From positions 17,951,423 through 18,015,422 of the forward strand of contig NC_052402.1 of assembly GCF_009389715.1 (NCBI RefSeq): DNA of 64,000 bases. Direction: 5' to 3'. This DNA is from Phoenix dactylifera. Its lineage: Eukaryota; Streptophyta; Magnoliopsida; Arecales; Arecaceae. Shown piece by piece: positions 23,801-40,232 of this stretch. The notes beneath the pieces were generated by a model. The model had not been told where the DNA came from. It saw only the letters and a list, made by a program, of their open reading frames with translations, and did no database searches. The position numbers and the translations under genes were made by a program. How positions within the stretch are numbered: the stretch's first letter is position 1; each line of letters starts with the position of its first letter.

Positions 23801-25157
23801 AATTTTGAAAAAAAAAAAGACATCATCATCAACTTGTGGATTGACATTGGACAGGGCAAGCTCAAAAATGGGCAGGACATAGCTGTGAAAAGGCTATCTG
23901 AAAATTCATCACAAGGACTTGACGAATTCAAAAATGAGGTTATATTGATTGCTAAACTTCAGCACAGAAATCTTGTGCGGCTTCTAGGTTGCTGCATTCA
24001 TGGAGGAGAAAGGATGCTAATCTATGAATACATGCATAACCGAAGCTTAGACACCTTTATATTTGGTTTGTGCTTCACACTTCTTCCTTCATATTAACTA
24101 GTAGAAAGTTAGAAGACATAAGCCACATGACAGTCAGCTTCATAACTACATGCTAGCAAAATATCCATTAACATTCTGTCACTAAGCCTCACAATAATAA
24201 TGCCTGCATTTGGCTGCTATTCACATTCTTGAATTGAAGCATACATTGAAACCCTAAATTATGTTAATGTCACTTGAAACATTGGCAGATGAAGGAAAAC
24301 GTTCATTGTTGAGTTGGCAAAATCGCTTCGCCATCATACTAGGGATCGTGCGTGGACTTCTCTATCTTCATCAAGATTCTAGATTTAGAATAATACACAG
24401 GGACCTAAAAGCTGCCAATGTCTTGCTCGATAGAGAGATGAACCCCAAAATCTCAGATTTTGGAACGGCAAGAGTATTTGGAGATGATCAGACTGATGCA
24501 CATACCCGCAAAGTGGTGGGGACATTGTAAGTACCATTTTTCAAAGATTTTCCAATCATTAAATGACTGTTTGCATGACCCTCTAACTATTTTCTTCTAA
24601 TGATGCAGTGGATATATGTCTCCTGAGTATGCAATGGACGGCATATTATCCATAAAACTTGATGTCTTTAGCTTTGGCGTTTTAGTATTAGAAATCATCA
24701 GCGGCAAAAGAAACAAAGGATTTTACCAATCTGAGCCACAATCAAACCTCATTACATATGTAAGTGCAAGGAAAAATAGCCTTTTTATTTTATGTCAACG
24801 CAACATATCTTTTGGCAAGCATGGTTCTACATGCATCACAAGAAACTATGGAATTTGTTTTAGGCTTGGAAGCTGTGGAAGGAAGGAAAGAGCTTCGAGT
24901 TGCTCGATGAATCTTTGGAGGACTTGCATAACATTTCTGAAGTCCTGAGATGCATCCAAGTGGCTCTCTTATGCGTTCAAGAGCAACCCAGAGATAGACC
25001 AATGATGTCCTCAGTTACCATGATGTTGGCTAGTGAAAATGCTACACTGGCAGAACCAAAGGAACCTGGTTTCAGCACTGGAAGAGGCTCCATTGATATC
25101 ATAACATCTAGGCACAGTGTGAATTATATAACAGTAACAACGGTGCGGGCTAGATAG
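20871..25157 (+). CDS. G-type lectin S-receptor-like serine/threonine protein kinase (copy 1)
   Basis: Predicted exons are 20871-22116, 23398-23735, 23855-24065, 24289-24526, 24609-24759 and 24864-25157, giving 825 aa in frame throughout. In order: signal peptide (1-22); B-lectin domain ([28 protein letters not shown]); S-locus glycoprotein region ([25 protein letters not shown]); PAN/apple domain ([15 protein letters not shown]); transmembrane helix about 432-450; kinase with P-loop GEGGFG (519-524), Lys540, HRD Asp637, DFG Asp655 and SPEYAMDG; short DUF3403-like tail. It is an RD-type plasma-membrane receptor kinase of the SD1 group, whose members act in self-recognition and defence signalling. 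Oddities: intron 1 must use a GC donor (AG|GCATGT), and the transmembrane and juxtamembrane parts are one exon, unlike the two paralogues. The ligand is unknown. Confidence 0.9.
22800..23150. repeat. GC-rich repeat in intron 1 of receptor kinase copy 1
   Basis: A segment beginning aggggtgacaatgggt and running through many ccgggcc/ggcccgg blocks interrupts otherwise AT-rich intron DNA. Such 'GGGTGGCAATGGGCCGGG' segments are common dispersed repeats in plants. No flanking target duplication was established. Confidence 0.5.
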
Positions 25158-25345
25158 AGTTTATTTTCCTTATATTTAGTTAAAGCACACTGCCTCTGTT
25201 GATACGTTCTTCCCTTTTCCTTGTTGAGGGAATATTAGTAACTCTTCTTGAATGTATCATGCTGTTCAAAAATCTCTAGATTTGAATTAGTATTGATGTT
25301 TTCCTTCCTTCTACAGTAACAGCTCCTAAATTCTTTCCCTCTTTC

Positions 25346-25795
25346 TGCAACAACCTAAGACCTCACCCAAAATGGCTAGCCAGAAGGTATTATATTTGGG
25401 TTTCTTGATCCTATATAAGTATTCAAGAACTACCCAACAAATAACCAACATGGGACTAAACACACGTCCGCATGGATCCTCACATACTCCCCTCATTTAA
25501 GCCTAACGTCCTCGTCAGGCTAAGGGTTTAAATCCATTCAAATCTAATCACAAACACCACGATCGGCTTATGGTCAGCCTCAATGAATCTGTGCTACAGT
25601 ATCCCCTAGTTCACATAGGTTATGGATCGGATCCACTTTGATACCATTTGTAACAACTCAAGACCTCACCTAAAATGGCTAGCCAGAAAGTATTATTTGG
25701 GTTCTTTGATTCTGTATAAGTACCCAAGAACTACTCAGTGAATAACCAATGTGAGACTAAATATACGTCTGCACGGATCCTCACACTTTCTGCAT
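25346..25795 (-). mobile_element. Complete TRIM element
   Basis: Two terminal direct repeats, 25346-25494 (149 bp) and 25649-25795 (147 bp), bound a 154-bp internal part. The element is flanked by the exact target duplication CTTTC (25341-25345 and 25796-25800). On the minus strand the LTRs run TGTGAGGATCC…TT(G/A)CA. The primer site next to the right LTR is AAATGGTATCAAAG (tRNA-Met-like, about 25636-25648), and a purine-rich AATGAGGGGAGTA lies beside the left LTR. No coding capacity; it depended on proteins from other elements. It sits about 190 bp past the stop codon of receptor kinase copy 1, so it may lie in that gene's 3' UTR. Confidence 0.9.
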
Positions 25796-25800
25796 CATCT

Positions 25801-26560
25801 TCTTGTTAACCTCTTTTCTTTTTAATAATGTCAGTTGGCATAGCCCTTCTTCAAAGAAAGAATAAAATCAAATAAAAATAAAAACAGAGAGAGAAGACAT
25901 CATATTCCAGGACTTCCAACTTTTTCACCTATCAGAACCCAAAAGAATCGAGCGAAGCCGAGAACAGATTGAAACACTCATCAAGTATTTTATCTTGTAT
26001 TTTAAATGATGACAGCATCTTTGAGAGATCGAGTAATTCTTTTTTTTTTCTTTTTTTTTGAGATAAAGGGAAGCATTAAGCCACCCAATGTTAGGTGATT
26101 CAAATAACTTTTCCGACGCGTGCTTTCCTTTCTTCCACTTGAATCTCAAATCAATCCCTTCTCAGAAAAAAGGCATTTAGTTCCAGATTTTTGTTTGTGA
26201 ATGGAACGACATAACTCTTCCCATTCAAATATTGACTAAACCTTTTACTAGTTTTATAGTTATGCCCCTGTCATTGGAGATGGAACTCAATTAACTCACC
26301 CAACTTCTTAAAAAATGAAACGTATCATAAAGGTTGTCGCCATATCAAGTCAATTGGGCATGGAGGTCCATCGATAAATGTATTCATGATGTTTCCAATA
26401 CGGTGTGGAAATTTGTCTGACAGAATTGAGGTTTTGTGATCCACAAGACATTTAAAATAGAATGTCTGACCTGATCTATATAAATGATGACTAAAAGTTG
26501 TTTTCAGTTAATTTATTAGAAAAAGGACATGAAATGCCTTACTCTGACGTCGCTTCCGAA

Positions 26561-26591
<31 letters not shown>

Positions 26592-27160
26592 TCATTAAAA
26601 TGGGAGGTTACACGGTACATAAATTAAAAATTGTAAGGCCTGTGCATAAATTTTTAATTACTCAAAAAATTCAGTGAACAAAATATGGGAAGCCGACGAG
26701 TTACACGATAATCTTCATGTTATGTAGAAGAGACATCAACCGCATATCAGCCGAGGAAAAAGCACGGCAGGAAGATCAACTTTTTCTTTTTCCAGTACAA
26801 AGAAGAATGATGGTTTAACTTCCGTTATAAGTTGTTTTGACGAAGTCCAAGCGTTCGAAAGAATGGAAAAAAAATTCATTTATGGCAAGTCAACTCTTTG
26901 CTCTACGTCTTCCCCTAGTCAAAAAACGTAGATTCCATCCAGACAGAAAATTCAACATCGGATCAAGAAGTTCGCTGAGTTTTAAAATAGAAAAAACAAA
27001 AAAGCAAACAAAGAAAGAAACCCACAAGATACATGCAACGGGAAAGTTTTAGAATTTTCAACCTACCGGAAACTTGAGGCAGTAAAGGAAGGCAGCTGCA
27101 CTTCCAGAAGCCCATCAGAATTCGAGTCAAAACTGGCCTACTGAACCTGCTTATGGTAGA
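25801..27160 (+). other. Intergenic region and promoter of receptor kinase copy 2
   Basis: No gene recognised. It contains T-tracts (26041-26060) and an (ATT)n microsatellite at about 26563-26592. From about 26937 the sequence is homologous to the region upstream of copy 3 (from about 44146), marking the left edge of the duplicated block. Confidence 0.6.
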
Positions 27161-27167
27161 TATAAAA
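27161..27167 (+). promoter_or_regulatory. TATA box of receptor kinase copy 2
   Basis: TATAAAA lies 42 bp before the start codon (27209). The same context (ggtagatataaaaccatgc) is conserved in front of copy 3. Confidence 0.65.
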
Positions 27168-27208
27168 CCATGCCGCAGGAATACCACAGGAATAAGCAAG
27201 TGAAAGCC

Positions 27209-31493
<4,285 letters not shown>

Positions 31494-34400
31494 AGGACTG
31501 GCCTATCATTAGATGAAGGTCAATGCCAGTGTGGAACTAGGTAGCCTTTGGCTAAGAAAGATTACCTAATGTCTCACGCTCACTTATGTGACAGTTCAAA
31601 AGAGATGTCTCCTGCCTGTATATTTTTGCTGCTGAAAGATAAAGTGAATGTGTTACATTAAGAGTAGTACTTTACTTCCTCAACTTACTGATTGGAATAT
31701 GAAAGTTTACTGCATGAAAGGAGTATGCTGCAAGTGAAACAGAGACAGAGGACATAGAAGTTCTTTCTTGCTAGTCTTGGATAACTATGTATCTCTGGTA
31801 CATTTGGTGCCTCTCTGTAATTGTTCCTATTTGCTTCTCTCTGTTTCCACTATTTTCCTCAGAAAGACTATGCCATCTTTTCAAAACTATTAGGTTGATA
31901 GTATTATTATAAAATCTTTGAACAGATGGTGATCTTCATTAGAGTATCAGAGGATCCAGCAATGTTGATATGCCTCGTGCTTTCTATTGTGTTTATTTGG
32001 TTCAAAGATCCTATTCTGTCTATGAAATCCTAGAGTTGAATAATAGAATTATGGAACACTTACAAGCAGCTGCCTGTTGACAATGCTCAATCTTTTCAAC
32101 TGCAAAATTCTAGTAGAAATGGTTAGTTTTCCACATCAGTTGATATCAGATCCCCTGCTTCAATTTTCTCCAAAGGAATTTAACTTGAAAGCTAGAAATA
32201 AATGCCCATGCAGGTTCCATGAGCTTATTGAGCACAATCCAGTTATTTACAAAGCGCCCCTTTTTGCCTTTTTGGAGGAAGAGGTTCTTTTTTTTTTTGC
32301 TAAAAAGAGGAAGAAGTTCTCAAAAGAGCATTTCTGGAAAGCAACTGTGAGGAAAATATTTCAATGGAATTGCAATTTGTATAGAGCTGAAGATGAAAAG
32401 TACTACTAAAGTAAGATTTTTCTTAAAAAAAATCTTAAATAGGATACTTCAAAAATTTTGCTTCCTGCTTCTTGAAAAGAAGTATATATTTTTTTTTTGA
32501 TAGGACAAAAAAAAATATTTTTAGTAGTGCTTATTACTCACTATATGAGCTTATAATTAGGCAAAGCAACTAATTTACTTTAAATTGTTCTACCCATTTG
32601 TCTTTATCCGTAAATTTTATATGCATTCCGCTCCATCAGGAGAGCGAAAATTTTCTCAACCCATTCAATTCAAATGCCTAAAAAAAAATAAAAAAATGAA
32701 AAAAATAGAGAAAGAATGGTTTAAATCCTATTTCCTTTTATTGATGATCAGAAAATTGGGATAGTTTGCCTCTATTTATAATGGTGAGGTCCATCCTTAT
32801 GCAATTCAGAATAGCTTCATTTCCTAATTCGAATAGAGCTAGCTTTCCAAAAATAGATATTGCCAGTAGAAATAAATATGAAAAATCTAAAAGCATAATC
32901 AAGGTGGATCTTGACTTCTACATTAATTTTGTCTGCTGTCGTTCCATCAATTTTTGTCTATATTAGAAGATACGTCTAGTCAATTTTTTTTTTTAAAAAA
33001 AGCTTTTTTGCTTTGATCGGCCTATTTCAGAGCCCAAACAATTGAATTTATGTCTGACCGCTAGGGGCGCAACCCTCTAAGAATTGGTATCATATCGTAG
33101 ATCTTGAAAAGTTATCTAATTTCAAAAAAAAAAATCACAATCGGGTATCGTGTAACCAACTTATCGGCTCCAGAAGATTGGTGTGCAATTCGACTTCCCA
33201 ATATGGCAGATCTCGCTTGGGAACCTTGTCTAGCCCTACTCATAATGGTCAAAGCGTTCTACATGAAGTTTGATAATCCTCCTGGATCACATCCACATAG
33301 CTAGCTTGTTTAGATGGTAGGTGTGCTTATGACCTAGGCCAAGCGATCATTGATTAATAAGAAAATTAGGCTTTTTGTCATGCTTCCATCACCTGTGGTA
33401 AATGCTTAATTTTCTTGGGTTCTCACTGCTTCCCTCTCCTAAAATCCTGGCAACCAGCCCTTCTCTTATTAAAGGATTCATGTGTATTCCTTGAGAAACC
33501 AAAAAGGATAGTGAACGGGTGTGGAAAGATGGGTATATGCATACATATATGCGTACATAAATATATACATATATCCAAAATATCTCTGTTAACATTGTAC
33601 ATCAAAATGAAACAACTTTTCTTAAGCTTGATGCTATGTACTAGCGCACATGATGCCCTTCAACGGCATAATACTAACTATGGATCAATGATTTTAAAAA
33701 AAATTACAGTGTGATCCTATAAGTTTGGACAATTTTTAGACACATTTTCTTAATTTTATTTTTTTAAATAGTTTTATAAAATTTTAAATTATTCCAAAAT
33801 GATCCTCTGATCATAAATTAGCCAACGTAGTTAGCGTGCTGTTCCAAAAAATCAAAAATACCGCGGCCCTTTTCAACCTTTTTTTGATGCTAACAAATTA
33901 TCCCTATCTAGGCCAATTACGTCTCACGGTCCCGTGTCTTTGTTGCTCTCGGAGCCCCACGGCCAGGTTGTTCTCACCTAGCCAAAGCTCCTACTCTCAT
34001 CCCCGTTTATCGTTTCATTTTGTGCCTGTCCTGTGATCGGGCCACAAAGGAAAAGGTGGTTTGATCCCGAGGGAGAATAGAAGAGACGGGCTCAAAGCAC
34101 CATTTTTTACCATGGGGAGCACCTGTACGGCCCGCGGGTTCAAGTAGCACCTTCTCTCTCCTTCTGCTCCCATAAATCCTTCTCCCCCTCGCCCATTCCT
34201 CCCAGCATCATCGTCGTTCCTTGCCTTTCTTATTTTCACCTCATTCTTTTGTCTCCTCCGCACAAAGACAGAATCCTCCTTTCCGGTATTCATTCTTTCC
34301 TTCATTAATATATCTATTCACTAATTCCACCTCTTTCCTCTTGGTTTGATTTGTGTTTTTTTTTTTTGGTAGGTAATCTGATGTTGTTCTTCGGATCTAG

Positions 34401-34987
34401 TTTTAGATCACCTTCTTAGATCCGTTGTAGCTCTTCCACTGCCTCAAGCAACAAGGTAGATATTGATGCCCAAATCCTGCTCGACAATGAAGGTCTAGAG
34501 AGCGCTGATCAACCTGCATACAAGGCGAAAGAGGAGCAAAGAAGATGAGGAGGGCCCTAATTGGTCTGTTGTGGTGGAAGACGGAGCGTCAATCTACCGT
34601 AGAGAGTCGTTGATCTGCACACAAAATAAAAGATAAAAGCTTAATAGATTGGATAGATTGGCTACGCTCCGATGCCTAAGTCAGACATGGAGAACAATAT
34701 GAGAAAAGAGAGTATAGTGTAGAGTAACCTATGTCTCTTGCATCCTTGGGATCTTGAGCTCTTTTATAGATGAAAAGTCCTTGTCCCATTCAAAGTTAGA
34801 GCTCAAGTGGGAGATTACCCCTTGACTTTCTGAATCGGCCCGAAAATCAAAGTTCCACTAAAATTGGCCTCCTGCTAGGTCATGTATCGGCCCATGATAG
34901 ATAGGTTAAATTAGGCCATATCAGTAGATATTAGTATTTCCATCCCCGGTTTCTCCTTTTTTTTTCTCTTGTTTCTCGCTTCCACAG
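31494..34987. other. Intergenic region downstream of receptor kinase copy 2
   Basis: 31494 to about 33535 is homologous to DNA downstream of copy 3 (48741-49367 and 52484-53935), which proves the duplication included the 3' flank. Open frames here (for example 32077-32409) have no recognisable domain and no matching intact frame in the duplicate, so I do not call genes. 33708-34020 carries AT-rich sequence typical of plant transposon ends. 33950-34330 is pyrimidine-rich like a 5' UTR, and may be the remains of the first part of the sulfotransferase-like gene that follows. Confidence 0.5.
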
Positions 34988-35246
34988 GAATGAGTGTGCA
35001 TGCACACCAGTTCGGTTCTTTGCAATTTTGTCGATGCAGAGGTCTGGAAGTGGGTGGTTTGAGACCTTGTTGAATAGCCATGTTAATGTTAGCTCTAATG
35101 GTGAGATCTTCTCTGTCAAAGAAAGACGGAATAATATTTCTTCTATCATGCACACATTAGATAAAGTTTACAATCTGAACTGGTATAGTAGTGCTTCTAA
35201 AAATGAATGCACAGCTGCTGTTGGCTTCAAATGGATGCTTAATCAG
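34988..35246 (+). pseudogene. Lone exon of a sulfotransferase-like protein
   Basis: A 259-bp exon bounded by a consensus acceptor (ccacag|gaatg) and donor (aatcag|gtaaaa). It encodes NECACTPVRFFAILSMQRSG, then SGWFETLLNSHVNVSSNGEI and later NECTAAVGFKWMLNQ. RSGSGWFETLLNSH is the phosphosulfate-binding P-loop region of the plant sulfotransferase-like P-loop NTPase family (Arabidopsis At4g34420-like; recalled, not searched). No following exon (the family continues with a GV…FLFRRN segment) was found before the LTR element at 35809 or beyond it at 42545. Upstream exons are also missing, so it is probably a captured or decayed gene fragment. Confidence 0.65.
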
Positions 35247-35808
35247 GTAAAACCATATATGCTGCACATTATTTTTTTCCCTTAAATTATGAATCCTTTA
35301 AGAATATGTTACATGCATTCAGCTGAACTTTATCATGTAATAAGATTGCAAAATGCTATATTCTTCTCCTTTTGTACAAACTTTGAGTTCTTCTATTGGA
35401 GCTGGGGAGCTGACCTATACTAAATTAATTTGCTCTCTCTCTGTTTCTCTCTCTCTCTCTCTCGTTTAAAATTTTATGGTACTGCAGTTATCTATCTTGC
35501 TATCTGTGTCAGCTTTTGAGCTCTGGGAATTCAGGTTTTTTAGATGGGCAAGCTGTTTCCTTGTTCCTAAAATTAGGACTATATATGTTTACTACACTGT
35601 TTTTTCTTGCTCATACTTTCTGAATCCTAACTGTGACCTTATTTTCTTGGCAAAGAGTGAATCTGTTTGGATGTTAAACCATCTAGACTTCAAAACAATA
35701 GAATTTGTTAGGAAAAAGAAAAAAAAAAAGACTTTGCAAAATCTTACGGTGTGGAGGGTTGGGCTTCTAATGATTTTCTCAGAAACTAAGACTTTTATGA
35801 ACCTTTAA
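35247..35808. other. Non-coding sequence before LTR element D
   Basis: AT-rich with a (CT)n tract at 35432-35462. It is continuous with 42545 onward once element D and one copy of its target duplication are removed. Nothing else recognised. Confidence 0.6.
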
Positions 35809-38144
35809 TGTCACGCCCCGAACCCACCACCCGGGTCCGACATGCGACCGGCCGCATGAGCCCTAGAGTAGTGCCCTAAAGATCATGCAAGGCCTAAGAT
35901 AAACAACAATTCAATAAATCCACAACTAATTAATAAATTCAAATTGATAAATCCAAAATGTCCAAATAAACAATCGGTTCAATTACAAGATTTTCAAATG
36001 TCCATCAATAAAAGATAAGCTGCTTCTATCTATCTAGCAGTCTGACTCCATGCTGATCTCATTTCTCGTCCCACCCGATGGACTCTACAAATCCAGTGCC
36101 TCTGAAAAAGAAAGTAAGTGTAGTATGAGCTTTTCCAGCCCAGTAAGAATCCCAACCGCCACACATAGTAATAATGATAAAATCATCAACGTAACAAATA
36201 AATGTCATTTCATCATTTCAAAAGCTCAAGAAACAACAAGTATATATAACCATTTCATATACATAAATTCTTTTTCACATTATGTGATCTATTCACATAT
36301 TACTATGATTCCCAAGTTTTAGAATTTATCACTTTTGGCTTTGGACTAACCAAGATCATGACCCAGTCCAAGACTGCACAAATCCCACGCATAAGCTCGT
36401 GGCAGCTATCCCACGCGTAAGCCCGTGGAGGCTATCCTACGCATAAGCTCGTAGAGGCTATCCCACGCGTAAGCCCGTGGAGGCTATCCTACGCATAAGC
36501 TCGTAGAGGCTATCCCACGCATAAGTTCGTGACAGCTATCCTACGCATAAGCTCGTAGAGGCTATCTCATGACAAGGTTAGTCCAACCCATTTTACATGT
36601 CTAGTTTTACATGTTTAATCACATTTCCATCACATCACATATTTTCATAAATTCTCAAAAATATGTTAATTCTTCCCAATTTAATTATTTCAATATTTTC
36701 ATAACAAAATGCACATCTCATATGTGTCATACAAGCTCGTAAAATTAATATCAACATACTGATAAAAATATATCCAAAGATAAATTCCATACATGCATAA
36801 ATAGAGGTGCTCAATTGTAGGGATTCTTACAGAAATTTGTGGACTGACTCAAATACGGATCCGGATCACAATCTACGCGCTGGGGTGCTGAGTCCCCCGA
36901 TCAAAATCTCCTGGCACCGCTGACACTTCCCCTACAACATCAATTATAAATCACAAACTACATCATTTAATATTTAAATATTTTAAACCATGATCGACAT
37001 CTACTATGGGGTCCATCACCAGATCCCTAAATATCTCTATCCCTCCAGATCTAGGGCAGTCGGGGTGGCCCGACTTCCATCTTGTACCACCGGCCTATGT
37101 CGTCGCCAGCTATGGCCGCCGCCATGCCGGCGACGGTGGCCGGTCTCGGTGAAAAGACCAAAGGAAGGGAGTGGATGAGAGAGAAGGGAGGAAGACCCTT
37201 CTCTCTTCACAGGTGTTTTTCCTTGGTCCTAGGGCAGCAGCCATGGTGGCTGTGCCCTCTTCCTTCCCCAACCCAACAACTCGGCCACCACTCCGGCGAT
37301 GATGGCCGGCCAAGAGAGGGAGAGAAGAAGAAATTTCTTCTTCTTCCCCCCAAGAACCGGATGGACTTCCCTTCCCCCCCTTCTCCATCATCAACGGAAG
37401 GCCACCGTGATGGTGGCTCGGCTCTCCCCACCCGACGGCAGCCACTGTGGCCCACGACCGCCGTCGCCGTCGCCGCCGATGGCTAACCGACGAGAGGAAA
37501 AGGAGGAGAGGACAGGATCACGAGGAAGAAGACCTCGGATCTGCCATCCCCCATCTCCAACCAACCTGAAATCCCTTCCACAGTCCCGATCCACCCCATC
37601 TGCCATGAATCCCGGCCAACCCCGGCGGCCGGCGGCGGCACAATCCGGAAGAGAGAGGCCGAAACAGGGGTACCCTGTTTCAGGTCCCTCTCCGGCGATT
37701 TCACCGGCCAAAATCCAATTTCACACAGCCCTACCCCTAGCAAAGGAAGCACAAGGGAAGGACCCACGCTTACCTCGGTCCGACGGGGTGTTCCGACGAT
37801 CTTTCCGGCGAGAAATCGAAGGGAGCGAGCTCGGATTAACCTCCTCTCTTCTCTCGATTTGTGGATGGTCTTCACCGAAGGAAAGGGGGCTTTGGGGCTT
37901 CCTCCGCGGCCGGCCGGATCTCGGAACCGTCGCCTCTCCAGCGCTCGGTCTCCTCCGGCGAGTCACCTCCTCTAACGCCGCCGCCTCCGCCCTCTTCCCG
38001 TTTCTTCTCGCACGATCGTGCCTAGGGCACGATCGTAAATGATGGATGGGCCGGCCCGAAAGGCACGATCGTAAATGATGGATGGGCCCGGTCTTTTCGG
38101 GCCGGCCCGTCCATCCCTCTCTCTTTTTTTTTCTGGGTATTACA
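35809..38144 (-). repeat. 3' LTR of element D
   Basis: On the minus strand it starts TGTAATACCC and ends GGGGCGTGACA. In that order it contains a T-rich/GC-rich start, a CACGATCGTG inverted repeat (38011-38036, preceded by a 36-bp local duplication absent from the other LTR), a GC-rich 1-kb region with the GAAACAGGG hairpin (37661-37681), and the 26-bp hairpin array (36386-36566). GC-rich frames at 37082-38042 are LTR sequence, not genes. Confidence 0.9.
36386..36566. repeat. 26-bp hairpin minisatellite, element D left LTR
   Basis: Seven 26-bp units, each holding a 5-bp stem around an 8-nt loop. Stems alternate CCACG/CGTGG and CTACG/CGTAG. One unit (near 36512-36529) has a broken outermost pair (CCACG/CGTGA). 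Confidence 0.9.
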
Positions 38145-40232
38145 TACTCTCCCCCTTAAAAAAAATTTCGTCCTCGAAATTAACTTACTTGAAGCCTCAA
38201 ACTTTTTAAAAAATATACATCCATCATATCATCCCTGAGATCTCAAATAGTCTTCCTCTTGGAGTACCTACTCATAAGATTTTGACATACGAAAATCACA
38301 GCATCTCAAAACTTGATTTTTTCTATTTACCACACGTAGTAAGTTCTTTTGATCTCCTTCAAAAGAATTCCAAACTCCCAACCTTGGATTAAAATGCCAT
38401 AATTATATCCCAAAGAAATTAATTTCTCTTGATTCTACACAGAGATCATAATTGGCTTGATAGAAATAGGAGAAATCTTTAGTATCAAATGCTCTTAATA
38501 TTCTATAATCATTTTTCTTTTTTTTTAAACTTTGTCTGTGATTAAATGATCAACCTTTTTCCTAGAAAAACCGCAAACCTGTTCAAATAGGTATATTAAC
38601 AATGTCAGAGCTAGGAGTCGAAGAACTATGTTAAATCATTCCAGGCCCAAGCTTAATCACAGAGCTATCAATCCGTTAACGCTAAATTTGAGATGCCCCA
38701 AAATTCTTCTTAGAATTATCAAAAATAGGAGAGCCCACAACTACTTCCAGTAGGCAAAGAATCAACGACATTCCCCTCTACTAGAAAACTAACTCAAGTC
38801 TTTCATAATAATACCTTTCAGATTAAGGTATTTTTTTTTAATCGATTTCAAAATAACTCAAACCACTACACTTCCGCTACGCACTCTAATCTAACTCATC
38901 AAATTCTCTAAAGTCACAAAATGATTTCTGACCAAAGTATCACTTTACATCGAGACTAATAAAATCCAAATTTTAAATTTTCAAGTAGAACTAGAGCAAA
39001 ATCTCTAGATCTTTTTGTCCTCAATTTATATAGAGTGTACTTACCATAACTAACCCCCGATCCTTTAGTCAAGTTTAAGGTCACTACGTAATCTCCACAA
39101 CCTTCTTAGAATCCAAAATATCTAAGTTTAATTTAAAGGGGGTAATTCTTGTATTCCCTTAGCAATTTAATTAGAAAATCTACATTAATTTTCCTTCCAA
39201 CAGAATTTACTTCAAACTCAATGGGTTAGAACTGTTGAGCCAATATCACTATGAGTAGGAATTAACTCTATCCACCTCCAAATCCTTCTTCACCAAAATC
39301 CTTGATGTCTATGATCAATATTACATATAATAACTCACATAAGCATCTCACAATCAAAATCTCTACTCAATAATGTATTTTACAATGACAAAGATTTCTA
39401 GTTAGATCATAAACCTAGACTTGAGTTCAAATTAACACATCCAATAGTCTCCAACAATTATAAGAAAAATTCAGTAGCCTAATCCAGATATACAAATTCA
39501 AATAATTAGAATACTTCACCAATTTGCATACTATATGGCCTTAAAAATTTAATCCACTAATAGAAATATGCTGATTTACAATATTCAAACATGTCAATTC
39601 CAAATATAATCTCCATACAGATTTAACCTCGAAAACATTCTGCACTAATACCACGAAAAAATCTTTCTTAGCCCACTTCAATAATACGGAAGATCTATAT
39701 ATAAATCACACTCTAATAATTAGTAACAAAACCAAAAGTACGATCATATCACAATCCATATCAAGTTTGAACTTCTAAGTCATTTAAATAATATCTAAAC
39801 ATGGTATAACCGGTATGCCATTGTTAACCTTCCTACACTTATCTTTGGTCAAACCTCTTTTATCATGATCAAAGATAATTTATACTTTCTTTCCGCACTC
39901 ATCGAAACCCAAACCGATGCATACATTTTATCACAATGTCCAGTGATCTTACATCTTAAGCACCGAATTTAATTGTCATGTCACAAATGATCATAACCTT
40001 GAGCTATGATATATTTCTGTCATAATCCCTAATGATCTTAAACGTCAAACTCTAATGCCACTAAGGCTACAGTCCCTAGTGGTCTTAAACCGTAGATTAT
40101 AATATCATTCCTGTTACAATCTCAAGTGACTATAAACCAAGGCTCTGATAGTTTTTCTATCATAATTTCCCACTCACACTCACCTGAACTTAAACCTTAG
40201 GATACCTTAACCTTAAGCTCTGATACCAAATC
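38145..40232 (-). other. Non-coding internal domain of element D
   Basis: 2,088 bp, AT-rich, with stops in all frames and no retroviral domain. It is colinear in reverse complement with 61611-63689. Shared landmarks are the start (GTATCAGAGCTTAAGGTTAAGGTATCC), repeated 'gatcac(t)…ggattgtga' phrases near the primer site, and the end (CTTCAAGTAAGTTAATTTCGAGGACGAAAT). Confidence 0.8.

Noticed and set aside
32077..32409. 110-codon plus-strand frame downstream of receptor kinase copy 2
   Set aside because: No domain, and the frame is not conserved in the duplicated block downstream of copy 3.
37082..38042. Long GC-rich open frames (up to 247 codons), repeated at 41506-42472
   Set aside because: They lie inside the LTRs of element D, are Pro/Arg/Ser-rich, are open on both strands, and show no domain. 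Their conservation reflects LTR identity.
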